From Paenibacillus silvisoli (GTDB lineage Bacteria > Bacillota > Bacilli > Paenibacillales > Paenibacillaceae), in assembly GCF_030866765.1 (NCBI RefSeq), contig NZ_CP133017.1:2648001-2712000 (forward strand): a stretch of 64,000 nucleotides of DNA, given 5' to 3'. Below, piece after piece: positions 17,786 through 26,429 of the stretch (position 1 is the first letter of the stretch; each line of letters begins with the position of its first letter). The notes below the pieces were generated by a model. That model ran no database searches. It saw only the letters and a list, made by a program, of their open reading frames with translations, and was not told the origin of the DNA. Both the position numbers and the translations under genes were made by a program.

Positions 17786-18883
17786 ATGAGCATGGAATTT
17801 ATTGAAGCATTGTCGGAAATCGAAAGAGAGAAAGGGATCAGCAAAGATATTTTGCTGGAAGCGATCGAAGCGGCTCTGATCTCGAGTTACAAACGCAATT
17901 TTAATACCGCCCAAAACGTACGCGTAGATATCAACCGGTTTACGGGCGTCATCAAGGTATATGCACGCAAAACGGTCGTGGAGGATGTGCTGGACCCGCG
18001 CCTTGAAATTTCGGTCGAAGCATCCCGTGAAATCAACCCGCATTATCAGTTGGACGACATCGCGGAGATCGAAGTAACGCCTCGCGATTTCGGACGCATT
18101 GCGGCACAGACGGCGAAGCAGGTCGTGACGCAGCGCATCCGCGAAGCGGAGCGCGGTCTGATCTATAACGCCTTCATCGATAAAGAAGAAGACATCGTCA
18201 ACGGGATCGTGCAGCGTCAAGACGTACGCAACCTGTTTATCGACCTCGGTAAGGTCGAGGCGGTGCTGCCGCTGACGGAATTGATGCCTACGGACAAATT
18301 CAAGCACGGCGATCGCGTGAAATCGTTTATTACGAAAGTGGAAAACACGACGAAGGGTCCGCAAATTTTCCTTTCCCGCACGCATCCGGGGCTGTTAAAG
18401 CGCCTGTTTGAGCTGGAAGTGCCGGAAATTTACGACGGCGTCGTGGAAATTCGCTCCGTCGCGCGCGAAGCGGGCTTCCGTTCCAAAATCGCGGTTCATT
18501 CCCGCAATCCAGAGGTGGATCCGGTTGGTTCGTGCGTAGGACAAAAAGGCATGCGCGTGCAAACGATCGTAACCGAGCTGAAGGGCGAAAAAATCGATAT
18601 CGTCCGCTGGTCCGAAAACGTGGAAGAATACGTAGCGAATGCGCTTAGCCCTTCCAAAGTCATCGAAGTTATCGTTTACGAGCAGGAGAAGATGGCGCGC
18701 GTCATCGTGCCGGATTATCAACTATCGCTTGCGATCGGCATTAAAGGCCAGAACGCGCGCTTGGCGGCGAAGCTGACCGGCTGGAAGATCGACATTAAGA
18801 GCGAAACGCAGGCGGAGCAAGAATTCGGCCGCCCGAAATCGCCGATGAATACTATGCATCAGGATTCCGTCTCCATCGACTAA
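17786..18883 (+). CDS. nusA: Transcription termination/antitermination factor NusA
   Basis: 365 residues from ATG 17786 (MSMEFIEALSEIEREKGIS), another ATG two codons later. N-terminal RNA-polymerase-binding domain (1-130), S1 domain (about 135-200, GIVQRQDVRNLFIDLGKVE), then tandem KH domains (PVGSCVGQKGMRVQ near 250; LAIGIKGQNARLAAKL near 315). It lacks the C-terminal acidic repeats of E. coli NusA, as usual in Bacillota. It modulates pausing, intrinsic termination and antitermination, and sits between rimP and rnpM in the conserved operon. Confidence 0.98.
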   Translation: MSMEFIEALSEIEREKGISKDILLEAIEAALISSYKRNFNTAQNVRVDINRFTGVIKVYARKTVVEDVLDPRLEISVEASREINPHYQLDDIAEIEVTPRDFGRIAAQTAKQVVTQRIREAERGLIYNAFIDKEEDIVNGIVQRQDVRNLFIDLGKVEAVLPLTELMPTDKFKHGDRVKSFITKVENTTKGPQIFLSRTHPGLLKRLFELEVPEIYDGVVEIRSVAREAGFRSKIAVHSRNPEVDPVGSCVGQKGMRVQTIVTELKGEKIDIVRWSENVEEYVANALSPSKVIEVIVYEQEKMARVIVPDYQLSLAIGIKGQNARLAAKLTGWKIDIKSETQAEQEFGRPKSPMNTMHQDSVSID

Positions 18884-18916
18884 CCGTTTATTACTGCTGT
18901 GAGGGAGGGATGACCG

Positions 18917-19234
18917 GTGAGACCTAGAAAAATTCCGCTGCGCAAATGCGTGGCTTGCCAGCAAATGATGGCGAAGAAAGAGCTGATCCGCGTCGTTCGC
19001 ACGCCGGATGAAGCGGTTTTGATCGATTTGACGGGGAAAAAAGCGGGGCGCGGCGCTTATCTGTGCGGTAAAGTCGCTTGCTTCAAGCTCGCAAAGAAGA
19101 GCAGGGCGCTCGATCGGGCACTGAAACAGACCGTAGGGTCCGAGATTTACGACCAGCTTGAGCAGGATTTTATCGCAGTCGAGGATACGTTCAACGCAAA
19201 TAAGGATGAGATGGATGACGAGGACGAAGCATAA
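18917..19234 (+). CDS. rnpM: RNase P modulator RnpM (YlxR family)
   Basis: 105 residues from GTG 18917 behind GAGGGAGG. The YlxR fold is recognised by PLRKCVACQQMMAKKELIRV at the start and GRGAYLCGKVACFKLA in the middle; the paired Cys residues are typical. The C-terminal 25 residues are acidic and extend beyond the common family end. YlxR proteins bind RNA; the B. subtilis member was described as binding the RNA subunit of RNase P and modulating it. Conserved place between nusA and the L7Ae-like gene. Confidence 0.93.
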   Translation: MRPRKIPLRKCVACQQMMAKKELIRVVRTPDEAVLIDLTGKKAGRGAYLCGKVACFKLAKKSRALDRALKQTVGSEIYDQLEQDFIAVEDTFNANKDEMDDEDEA

Positions 19235-19550
19235 AGCACTCCAAATGCTGGGCATGGCAATGCGGGCCGGGATGCTCGTGACCGGGGATGAAACCGTATT
19301 GAAGGCCGTCCAGCAAGGCAAAGCGAAACTTGTCATAGTTGCCGGCGATGCATCAGATAATACGAAGAAGAAGTTTCGGGACAAATGTGCCTCCTACAAG
19401 GTTAATCACGTAGAAGCATTCGACCGAATTACGCTTGGGGAAGCAATCGGCAAGTCTGAGCGGGTGCTTCTTGGTGTAACCGACTCCGGCTTTTCCAAAA
19501 GCATTGCACAGAGCTTAACTGAACCTTCGGAGGTGGAGTATATTGACTAA
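19215..19550 (+). CDS. rplGA: L7Ae/L30e-type K-turn-binding protein YlxQ
   Basis: 111 residues from ATG 19215 ([19 protein letters not shown]), overlapping rnpM by 20 bases; an ATG at 19206 is an alternative. Ribosomal L7Ae/L30e/S12e fold: [37 protein letters not shown], then [20 protein letters not shown]. Members bind kink-turn RNA. The gene lies in its standard position between ylxR and infB and its stop overlaps the infB start, so translation is probably coupled. The exact RNA partner in Bacillota is not settled. Confidence 0.92.
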   Translation: MTRTKHKALQMLGMAMRAGMLVTGDETVLKAVQQGKAKLVIVAGDASDNTKKKFRDKCASYKVNHVEAFDRITLGEAIGKSERVLLGVTDSGFSKSIAQSLTEPSEVEYID

Positions 19551-22485
19551 ACAACAAGACAAAGACAAGGACAAATTGCGCGTCTACGAATACGCGAAGT
19601 CATTAAATATGAGCAGCAAAGAAATCATTACGATCCTGAAACGGCTCAATCTTCCCGTAAACAATCATATGAGCGTGATGGAAAACGAAATGGTTTCCAA
19701 AGTGGAAGGTTTCTTCCGCGATATTAAAGCGAATGCAGCCGCGAAACGCGCCCAGGAGAGCGCGACCGTATCTGCAGCCGCTCAATCGTCCAACCGCCAG
19801 AACCAGCAAGGCCAGCCGGAACGCAAACCGCAGCCGAGCAGCAATGCCGCATCGCAAGGACAGGGACAGGGACAGGTTAACAAAAATACACAGGAACAGC
19901 AGGGGAATATGAATACAACAAATACGCAAACACCAAGCACGAACGCAGCTCCAGCTGCGAGCGCAGCTGGCACGCCGGCAAGCGGTCAAGCACCGGCATC
20001 CGACGCAGCAAACGCGCAACCGACGACTAACACTCAGCCAGCACAACAGCATTCGAATCACAATAGAGAGCAGCGTCCGCAAGGTCAAGGCGGCTACCAA
20101 GGCAACCGTCAAGGCGGCCAAGGCGGCGGCTACCAGGGCAATCGCCCGCAAGGTCAAGGCGGCGGCTACCAAGGCAACCGTCCGCAAGGTCAAGGCGGCG
20201 GCTATCAAGGCAACCGCCCGCAAGGTCAAGGCGGCGGCTACCAAGGCAATCGTCCGCAAGGTCAAGGCGGCCAAGGCGGTGGTTACCAAGGTAACCGTCC
20301 GCAAGGTCAAGGCGGCGGCTATCAAGGCAACCGTCCGCAAGGCCAGGGCGGCGGTCAAGGTCAGCGTCCGCAAGGCCAAGGCGGCTACCAGGGCAACCGT
20401 CCGCAAGGCCAAGGCGGCGGCTACCAAGGCAATCGTCCGCAAGGCCAGGGCGGTCAAGGCGGCGGCCAAGGCGGCTTCCGTTCTTCGGCTCCGCGTCCGG
20501 ATATGGCGTCTTCGCAGCCAAGCCGCAGCAACGCTGCGCCGGCGCGTACGTTTGATTCCCGTCCTGCCGAGGACAACTCGCGCAAGCGTACTAACCCGAA
20601 AGCGGGCAACAGCAACTTTGCTGCGAACAAGCGCTTTGACGACGGCCGTACCGGCAATTTCAAATCCAGAAACGGCGGCAAAAACAAAGGCGGTAGAGGT
20701 CAGCAGGTTGAGCGCAAGGAGAAAATCGATAACACGCCTAAGAAAATCATCGTTCGCGGTGAAGTAACCGTAGGCGAATTGGCGAAATTGCTCCATAAAG
20801 ACGCTTCCGAAGTCATCAAGAAGCTCATTATGCTGGGCGTTATGGCGACGATCAACCAAGAGGTCGATCTGGATACCGTCCAACTGATTGCATCGGAGTA
20901 CGGCGTTGAAGTCGAAGTGAAAATTCCGGTGGAAGAAGACGCGTTCGAGACGTTCGAAGAGAAAGACGAAGAGGATACGCTGGAAGCTCGTCCGCCGGTC
21001 GTTACGATCATGGGTCACGTCGACCACGGTAAAACAACGCTTCTCGATGCGATTCGCCAAACGAACGTAACAAGCGGCGAAGCAGGCGGCATTACGCAGC
21101 ATATCGGCGCCTACCAAGTCGAAATTAACCATAAGAAAATCACGTTCCTGGATACGCCGGGTCACGAAGCGTTTACGCTCATGCGTGCCCGCGGTGCCCA
21201 AGTAACGGATATTACGATCATCGTCGTTGCGGCCGATGACGGCGTCATGCCGCAAACGGTCGAAGCGATCAACCATGCGAAAGCGGCAGGCGTTCCGATC
21301 ATCGTTGCCGTGAACAAAATCGATAAGCCTGGCGCGGATCCGGACAAAATCAAGCAAAGCTTGACCGAGTACCAGCTCGTTCCGGAAGAGTGGGGCGGCG
21401 ACACGATTTTCGTGAACGTCTCCGCGAAGCAGCGCATCAACTTGGAAGAGCTGCTTGAAATGATTTTGCTCGTAGCCGAAGTGAACGACTACAAAGCGAA
21501 TCCGAACAAGCGCGCGCGCGGTACGGTTATCGAGGCCGAGCTGGATAAAGGTAAAGGTCCGGTTGCCCGCGTTCTCGTACAGCACGGTACGCTTAAAGTC
21601 GGCGACGCATTCGTTGCAGGCAACTGCTTCGGCCGCGTTCGCGCAATGGTCAACGACAAAGGCCGCCGTCTGAAAGACGCAGGCCCAAGCACGCCGATCG
21701 AGCTTACGGGTTTGACGGAAGTTCCGCAAGCCGGCGATCCGTTCCTCGTGTTCGAAGACGAGCGCAAAGCGCGCGCCATTGCGGAGCGCCGCGCGATCAA
21801 GCAGCGTCAATCCGAACTTGGCGCGAACTCGAGAGTAACGCTCGAAGATTTGTACAATCATATCAAAGAAGGCGAGATCAAAGACCTGAACGTCATCATC
21901 AAAGCCGACGTTCAAGGCTCTACGGAAGCGTTGAAGGGCTCGCTCGCGAAGATCGATATCGAAGGCGTACGCGTCAAAATCATCCACAGCGGTGCTGGCG
22001 CGATCACCGAGTCCGATATCAACCTGGCGGCGGCATCGAGCGCGATCGTCATCGGCTTTAACGTTCGTCCGGAGCCGCAGGCGCTGGCTACTGCGGAGCA
22101 GGAGAAGGTCGACATTCGTCTGCATAACATTATTTACAATGTCATCGACGAAATCGAGCACGCCATGAAAGGGATGCTGGATCCGGTCTTCAAAGAAGTC
22201 GTCATCGGTCAGGCGGAAGTGCGTAATATTTTCAAAGTTACCAAGGTCGGCGTTATCGCAGGCTGTATGGTCACGAACGGCAAAATTACGCGCAATGCCA
22301 AAGCCCGCTTGATCCGCGGCGGCGTAGTCGTTTTCGAAAGCGAAATCGAATCGCTCAAACGCTTTAAGGACGATGCGAAAGAAGTCGCTCAAGGTTACGA
22401 GTGCGGCATAACGCTCGATAAGATGAATGACCTTAAAGAGGGAGACATCATCGAAGCTTACGTACTGGAAAGTGTAGAGAGGTAG
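19543..22485 (+). CDS. infB: Translation initiation factor IF-2 with long repeat-rich N-terminal arm
   Basis: 980 residues from TTG 19543 behind GGAGGTGG. First IF2_N module at 8-55 ([20 protein letters not shown]), then a low-complexity arm (about 66-385) with nine YQGNR units, eight of them [11 protein letters not shown], at about 182-310. A second IF2_N module is at about 400-455, G domain from 485 ([21 protein letters not shown]), then domains II-IV ending in [18 protein letters not shown]. subtilis IF-2 is 716 residues, so the arm is unusually long. IF-2 places fMet-tRNA on the 30S subunit and drives subunit joining. Confidence 0.99.
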   Translation: MTKQQDKDKDKLRVYEYAKSLNMSSKEIITILKRLNLPVNNHMSVMENEMVSKVEGFFRDIKANAAAKRAQESATVSAAAQSSNRQNQQGQPERKPQPSSNAASQGQGQGQVNKNTQEQQGNMNTTNTQTPSTNAAPAASAAGTPASGQAPASDAANAQPTTNTQPAQQHSNHNREQRPQGQGGYQGNRQGGQGGGYQGNRPQGQGGGYQGNRPQGQGGGYQGNRPQGQGGGYQGNRPQGQGGQGGGYQGNRPQGQGGGYQGNRPQGQGGGQGQRPQGQGGYQGNRPQGQGGGYQGNRPQGQGGQGGGQGGFRSSAPRPDMASSQPSRSNAAPARTFDSRPAEDNSRKRTNPKAGNSNFAANKRFDDGRTGNFKSRNGGKNKGGRGQQVERKEKIDNTPKKIIVRGEVTVGELAKLLHKDASEVIKKLIMLGVMATINQEVDLDTVQLIASEYGVEVEVKIPVEEDAFETFEEKDEEDTLEARPPVVTIMGHVDHGKTTLLDAIRQTNVTSGEAGGITQHIGAYQVEINHKKITFLDTPGHEAFTLMRARGAQVTDITIIVVAADDGVMPQTVEAINHAKAAGVPIIVAVNKIDKPGADPDKIKQSLTEYQLVPEEWGGDTIFVNVSAKQRINLEELLEMILLVAEVNDYKANPNKRARGTVIEAELDKGKGPVARVLVQHGTLKVGDAFVAGNCFGRVRAMVNDKGRRLKDAGPSTPIELTGLTEVPQAGDPFLVFEDERKARAIAERRAIKQRQSELGANSRVTLEDLYNHIKEGEIKDLNVIIKADVQGSTEALKGSLAKIDIEGVRVKIIHSGAGAITESDINLAAASSAIVIGFNVRPEPQALATAEQEKVDIRLHNIIYNVIDEIEHAMKGMLDPVFKEVVIGQAEVRNIFKVTKVGVIAGCMVTNGKITRNAKARLIRGGVVVFESEIESLKRFKDDAKEVAQGYECGITLDKMNDLKEGDIIEAYVLESVER
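20089..20470 (+). repeat. Tandem in-frame repeat inside infB
   Basis: A 36-bp period encodes [12 protein letters not shown]; nine YQGNR units are countable, with two longer spacers containing an extra GQGG or [10 protein letters not shown]. Third positions differ between copies (aac/aat, cgt/cgc, ggt/ggc), so the array keeps the amino-acid pattern while synonymous sites drift. Such arrays expand and contract by slippage or recombination. Confidence 0.9.
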
Positions 22486-22495
22486 TGATTAACCT

Positions 22496-22849
22496 ATGGC
22501 AAAAGTCCGCGTTGGACGTGTAGGTGAACAAATCAAGAAAGAATTAAGTCAGCTAATACAGTCGGAGCTCAAAGATCCGCGCATCGGTTTTATTACCGTG
22601 ACCGGCGTGGATTTGACTAATGATCTGTCCCAGGCACGCGTTTATTTAAGCGTGCTGGGCAGTGAAGAGCAGAAAGAAGAAACGCTCAAAGCTTTAGCTC
22701 GCGGGACCGGCTTTCTCCGCTCGGAGCTTGGCAAACGAATTCGCTTCCGTCATACGCCCGAGCTGTTGTTCAAATTCGACAGCAGCATCGAGTACGGCAG
22801 CAAGATCGAAGCGCTTCTTCACACCATTAACGGCGAGAGCGGCAAATGA
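22496..22849 (+). CDS. rbfA: Ribosome-binding factor A
   Basis: 117 residues from ATG 22496. Single KH-like domain: [20 protein letters not shown] at the start, [20 protein letters not shown] with the following ARVYLSVLG, and [22 protein letters not shown] near the end are the family signatures. RbfA binds the 30S neck and is needed for 16S 5'-end maturation and cold adaptation. In B. subtilis ylxP separates infB and rbfA; here they are 10 bases apart, and ylxP is missing. Confidence 0.97.
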   Translation: MAKVRVGRVGEQIKKELSQLIQSELKDPRIGFITVTGVDLTNDLSQARVYLSVLGSEEQKEETLKALARGTGFLRSELGKRIRFRHTPELLFKFDSSIEYGSKIEALLHTINGESGK

Positions 22850-23856
22850 CCGCGGCGAAAGCTGCGGCCTTTCCGGCCGCGTACAACGCACAGCTGCAAG
22901 CGGCGCTTGATTTCATGCGAGACGGCAATCGGTTTCTTGTCGTCTCGCATGTTCAGCCGGACGGCGACGCGATCAGCTCCACGCTGACGGTCGGCTGGCT
23001 GCTCCGGCAGCTCGGCAAGCAGGCCGTCATGATCAACGAAGGCGCTGTCCCGGTCCGGCTCCAGTTCATGGATGCTTCGGCGGACATCGTCAATCATAGC
23101 AAACAGCCGCTAACGGAAACGTTCGACCGAATCATCGCGATCGATTGCGCGGATTACCGCCGTATCGGAAGCGTGAAAGAGATATTTGCCGAGTCCGCTC
23201 AATTGCTTAATATCGATCATCATCCGACCAATGATGCGTTCGGCACGGCTAATCTCATTCGGATCGACGCCGCTGCGACGGTTGAAATTTTATACGATCT
23301 GATTGAATTCGGTGGCATCCCGCTTGACCGCGAAGCGGCAACCGCTATTTATACCGGTTTACTTACTGATACCGGAGGCTTCCGATATTCCAATACGACG
23401 CCAAGGGTCATGCACGCCGCCTCCCGCATGCTGGAGGAAAACGTGGCTGGCCATTGGATCGCCAACCATTTGCTCGAGCAAATGACCAAGCCTCAGCTGC
23501 TGCTGCTGCAGCGCGGTTTGAGCCGGTTGACGTTCTCCGACGACAATCGGATCGCTTGGCTCTATATCGCGTTCGCCGATATGGCGGAAACGGGCGCGGT
23601 CGGCGATGACCTTGAAGGTCTCGTCAATTACGCGTTGAACGTGGAAGGCGTCGACGTAGGCATTTTGTTCAAGGAAACCGAGAACGGCGACGTAAAAGTA
23701 AGCATGCGCTCTTCGGGAAAAGCCGACGTAGCGGCCATTGCGCAATCGTTTGGCGGCGGAGGACATGTCCGGGCAGCCGGCTGCCGCGTGGAGCTGGCGA
23801 TGCAAGAAGCGATGGCGTCCGTCGTTCAAGCCGTAAGAGAGGCGCTTAACGCATGA
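22846..23856 (+). CDS. nrnA: DHH-family oligoribonuclease / pAp phosphatase NrnA
   Basis: 336 residues from ATG 22846, overlapping the rbfA stop by 4 bases. DHH/DHHA1 architecture: [19 protein letters not shown] near residue 36, the DCAD motif near 98, NIDHHPTND near 122, [14 protein letters not shown] near 173, and the DHHA1 domain with [13 protein letters not shown] near the end. NrnA degrades nanoRNA of 2-5 nt and dephosphorylates 3'-phosphoadenosine 5'-phosphate. In B. subtilis nrnA lies elsewhere; an rbfA-nrnA-truB order is known from several other Bacillota. Placement here links RNA turnover to the translation operon. Confidence 0.95.
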   Translation: MTAAKAAAFPAAYNAQLQAALDFMRDGNRFLVVSHVQPDGDAISSTLTVGWLLRQLGKQAVMINEGAVPVRLQFMDASADIVNHSKQPLTETFDRIIAIDCADYRRIGSVKEIFAESAQLLNIDHHPTNDAFGTANLIRIDAAATVEILYDLIEFGGIPLDREAATAIYTGLLTDTGGFRYSNTTPRVMHAASRMLEENVAGHWIANHLLEQMTKPQLLLLQRGLSRLTFSDDNRIAWLYIAFADMAETGAVGDDLEGLVNYALNVEGVDVGILFKETENGDVKVSMRSSGKADVAAIAQSFGGGGHVRAAGCRVELAMQEAMASVVQAVREALNA

Positions 23857-24773
23857 TGGACGGGATTTTGGCAGTATGGAAACCGGCCGGCTGGACGTCG
23901 CACGATGTCGTCGCGAAGGTGCGGGGCATTACGAAGGTGAAGCGAATCGGTCATACCGGAACGCTTGACCCTGCCGTTACCGGCGTGCTTCCGCTGTGCA
24001 TCGGGCGTTCGACGCGCGTCGTGGAATATGTGCAGGAGCGGCCTAAATGCTACGAAGCGGTCATGCAGTTCGGAATCGCGACCGATACCGAGGACTTGAC
24101 GGGGAACGTCCTGGAGGAATTGCCTTCCGTCGAGCTGTCGGAAGACGATATCCGGCGAGTGTTGGCTTCCTTTATCGGTGAAATCGATCAAGTGCCGCCG
24201 ATGTTCTCGGCCGTTCGGGTGGATGGCAAACGTTTGTACGAGCTGGCGCGCGAAGGCCACGTGGTAGAGCGGAAGTCGAGAAAGGTAACCATCCATGCGC
24301 TGGAGCTGCTGGATATGCAGCTCGACCAACCGCATCCGACGATCCGATTCTCGGTCACCTGCTCGAAAGGCACCTATATCCGCACCTTGTGCGTCGATAT
24401 CGGACAAGCGCTTGGCGTTCCCTCCGTTATGGCCCAGCTGACACGCACGATGTCCGGCGGATTTACGCGGGAGCAGTGCTTCACGCTGGAGCAAATCGCG
24501 GAGCTTAAAGCGGCAGGCGAGCTGGAAGCGAAGCTGATGCCTGCTGACAGCGCGCTGGATCATTTCCCGCGCGCAACCGTAAGCCTGGAGAATGTGCAGC
24601 GTGCATTCCAAGGCAAGCGGATTTATTTGAAAGCTCTTCTTGACCATGATGCCTATGAGGCGGACTCCATAATCCGCGTCTACGGCGTAGATGGTACCTT
24701 TGTCGGGCTGTTCGAGCCGGATGAGGAATTAGCGGCGCTTAAAGCCGTCAAGGTATTTACCAAGACGGATTAG
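23853..24773 (+). CDS. truB: tRNA pseudouridine-55 synthase
   Basis: 306 residues from ATG 23853, overlapping nrnA by 4 bases. Catalytic motif GHTGTLDPAVTGVLP with Asp at residue 39; KCYEAVMQFG and RKSRKVTIHALELL regions; C-terminal PUA-like domain (about 245-306). It converts U55 of tRNA T-arms to pseudouridine. Continuous with the infB operon and followed 28 bases later by ribF, as in B. subtilis. Confidence 0.97.
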   Translation: MMDGILAVWKPAGWTSHDVVAKVRGITKVKRIGHTGTLDPAVTGVLPLCIGRSTRVVEYVQERPKCYEAVMQFGIATDTEDLTGNVLEELPSVELSEDDIRRVLASFIGEIDQVPPMFSAVRVDGKRLYELAREGHVVERKSRKVTIHALELLDMQLDQPHPTIRFSVTCSKGTYIRTLCVDIGQALGVPSVMAQLTRTMSGGFTREQCFTLEQIAELKAAGELEAKLMPADSALDHFPRATVSLENVQRAFQGKRIYLKALLDHDAYEADSIIRVYGVDGTFVGLFEPDEELAALKAVKVFTKTD

Positions 24774-24801
24774 CGAAGAACATAAAGCAGGTGTTACTGC
24801 A

Positions 24802-25755
24802 GTGGAAATTATTTCTTTACATTACCCGGTTGCCTCGTCCGAAGCGGCGCTGACCGCCCTACCTAAAGCATTGGCAATCGGTCATTTTGACGGCGTGCAT
24901 CGCGGCCATCAAAATGTGATCCGCCGTGCGATGGAGACGGCCAGAGCCGCGGGCTTGCAAGGGGCGATAATGACCTTCCATCCCCATCCGAAAGAAGTGC
25001 TCGGACAAAGCGGCCAATATGCGACGAGCCTAACGCCGCTGGACGAGAAGCTGGAGCGCTTTCGCAGGCTGGGCGTACAAGCCGTCTATATCGTGAATTT
25101 CGATTTGAACTTTGCCGGCATTACGCCGGCCGAGTTTGTCGATGACGTCTTGCGGCCGCTGCGGGTGAAGAAGGCGGTTGTCGGCTTTGACTTCACGTTC
25201 GGAGCTAAAGGCGCAGGCAAGCCGGAGACATTATGGGCGCTTGGCGAGCCTGACATCGAGGTGGAAATCGTGGATCCATATATGCAAAACGGCGATAAAG
25301 TGAGCAGCACGCTCGTCCGCGAAGCGTTGTCCGAAGGACGGCCGGAAGTCGCGGAGCAGCTGCTCGGCGAACCGTACCTCGTACGCGGTACGGTTGTTCA
25401 TGGCGAAGGCCGCGGTCGGACGATCGGCTTCCCGACAGCCAACATCCGGCAGGAAGCCGGCTATGTCGTTCCAAGGCTCGGCGTATATGCCGTCATCACC
25501 GAAGTGGAGGGACAGCGATTGCCGGCTGTTCTGAACATCGGCGTGAAGCCGACCTTCCACGAGAAGCTGCCGGAACCCGTCATGGAAGCGCATCTGCTCG
25601 ATTTTAGCGGCGATCTATACGACAAACCGATTACGGTCCGGTTCATCGCCTTTTTGCGAAGCGAGAAGAAGTTCGGCTCCATTGACGAACTGATCGCGCA
25701 AATCCGCTCCGATGCCGAACAGGCGCGATCCGTATTGGCTGCAAATAATAAGTAA
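24802..25755 (+). CDS. ribF: Bifunctional riboflavin kinase / FAD synthetase
   Basis: 317 residues from GTG 24802, GCAGGTG upstream. N-terminal FAD synthetase nucleotidyltransferase domain (IGHFDGVHRGHQNVI near residue 27, FDFTFGAKGAG near 130, SSTLVREAL near 170); C-terminal flavokinase domain (GEGRGRTIGFPTANI near 203, PRLGVYAV near 222, NIGVKPTF near 246). It makes FMN and FAD from riboflavin. In B. subtilis the corresponding ribC sits at the same place and also affects FMN riboswitch control. Confidence 0.96.
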   Translation: MEIISLHYPVASSEAALTALPKALAIGHFDGVHRGHQNVIRRAMETARAAGLQGAIMTFHPHPKEVLGQSGQYATSLTPLDEKLERFRRLGVQAVYIVNFDLNFAGITPAEFVDDVLRPLRVKKAVVGFDFTFGAKGAGKPETLWALGEPDIEVEIVDPYMQNGDKVSSTLVREALSEGRPEVAEQLLGEPYLVRGTVVHGEGRGRTIGFPTANIRQEAGYVVPRLGVYAVITEVEGQRLPAVLNIGVKPTFHEKLPEPVMEAHLLDFSGDLYDKPITVRFIAFLRSEKKFGSIDELIAQIRSDAEQARSVLAANNK

Positions 25756-25765
25756 GTGTTCGGCA

Positions 25766-25795
25766 TTTACTTCTTATAGGCAGTTGTGGTATACT
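25766..25795 (+). promoter_or_regulatory. Probable rpsO promoter
   Basis: TATACT at 25790-25795 with a weak TTTACT 18 bases upstream (25766-25771), directly after the ribF stop. It would leave a leader of about 118 bases before rpsO. Confidence 0.45.
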
Positions 25796-25847
25796 CTATT
25801 TCGTTGCGTACTCGTACTTTTTTTCTACTTCGCGCAACATTTGAACC

Positions 25848-25889
25848 TTAGCTTGGCCGGTCGATTTTCACCGACGCCGGCGAGGCTAA
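25848..25889 (+). promoter_or_regulatory. rpsO leader hairpin (candidate S15 autoregulatory element)
   Basis: TTAGCTTGGCCGG-TCG at 25848-25863 pairs with CGACGCCGGCGAGGCTAA at 25872-25889, with one bulge, one or two mismatches and G-U pairs, directly before the AAAGGAGG of rpsO. Several unrelated S15-binding leaders are known in bacteria, including a Bacillota type; whether this is one is inference. Confidence 0.4.
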
Positions 25890-25919
25890 CGGCGATTATG
25901 ATAAAGGAGGTGAACATGG

Positions 25920-26189
25920 ATGGCACTAACACAAGAGCGTAAACACCAATTGATCGACGAGCACAAAACCCACGCGAACGATACCGGTTCTCCGGAAGTT
26001 CAAATCGCTATCCTGACGCAAAACATCGTCAACTTGACAGATCATCTTCGGACGCACAAGAAAGATCACCACTCGCGCCGCGGTCTGCTCAAAATGGTTG
26101 GTCAACGTCGTAAGCTGTTGGCATACCTGAAGAACAAAGACGTTAAACGTTACAGCGCATTGATCGAAAAACTCGGCCTTCGCCGATAA
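25920..26189 (+). CDS. rpsO: 30S ribosomal protein S15
   Basis: 89 residues from ATG 25920 behind AAAGGAGG; an out-of-frame ATG at 25916 is not used. Sequence is full S15: [60 protein letters not shown] and [21 protein letters not shown]. It nucleates the central domain of the 30S by binding 16S h20-h22. Followed by a terminator and then pnp, the standard rpsO-pnp pair. Confidence 0.99.
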   Translation: MALTQERKHQLIDEHKTHANDTGSPEVQIAILTQNIVNLTDHLRTHKKDHHSRRGLLKMVGQRRKLLAYLKNKDVKRYSALIEKLGLRR

Positions 26190-26202
26190 TAGATGCGGGG
26201 AT

Positions 26203-26265
26203 AAAAGCAACCTGGTTGTTAAGCCGCCCGGGATTCCGGGCTCAGCTTCACTGGGTTGCTTTTTG
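26203..26265 (+). terminator. Terminator after rpsO
   Basis: AAAAGCAACC at 26203-26212 pairs with GGGTTGCTTTT at 26253-26263; the loop carries a second stable stem, GCCCGG/CCGGGC, at 26225-26241. A T-tract overlaps the 3' arm. Confidence 0.75.
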
Positions 26266-26429
26266 TAAATGTTTCATACATAACGGTAGTGACTAGCTCC
26301 ATACGGGGCTTTTCTTATAGATTTTTTTACAGAAGGATTTGCCAGCCAAGAAGAGTAATGGAAATCATGGATCCGGCAGCTGAGTGTCCCGGGGGGATAT
26401 AGCGGCGAGCCGACATAGGAGGAAATAAT

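Noticed and set aside
20089-20470. Regular repeats considered as a CRISPR array or satellite DNA
   Set aside because: The period is in frame with infB, there are no unique spacers, and each unit encodes the same peptide.
19603-22392. 929-codon open frame on the minus strand across infB
   Set aside because: It is the antisense shadow of infB; its long run of A/L/R/T repeats is simply the complement of the [12 protein letters not shown] codons, and there is no ribosome binding site.
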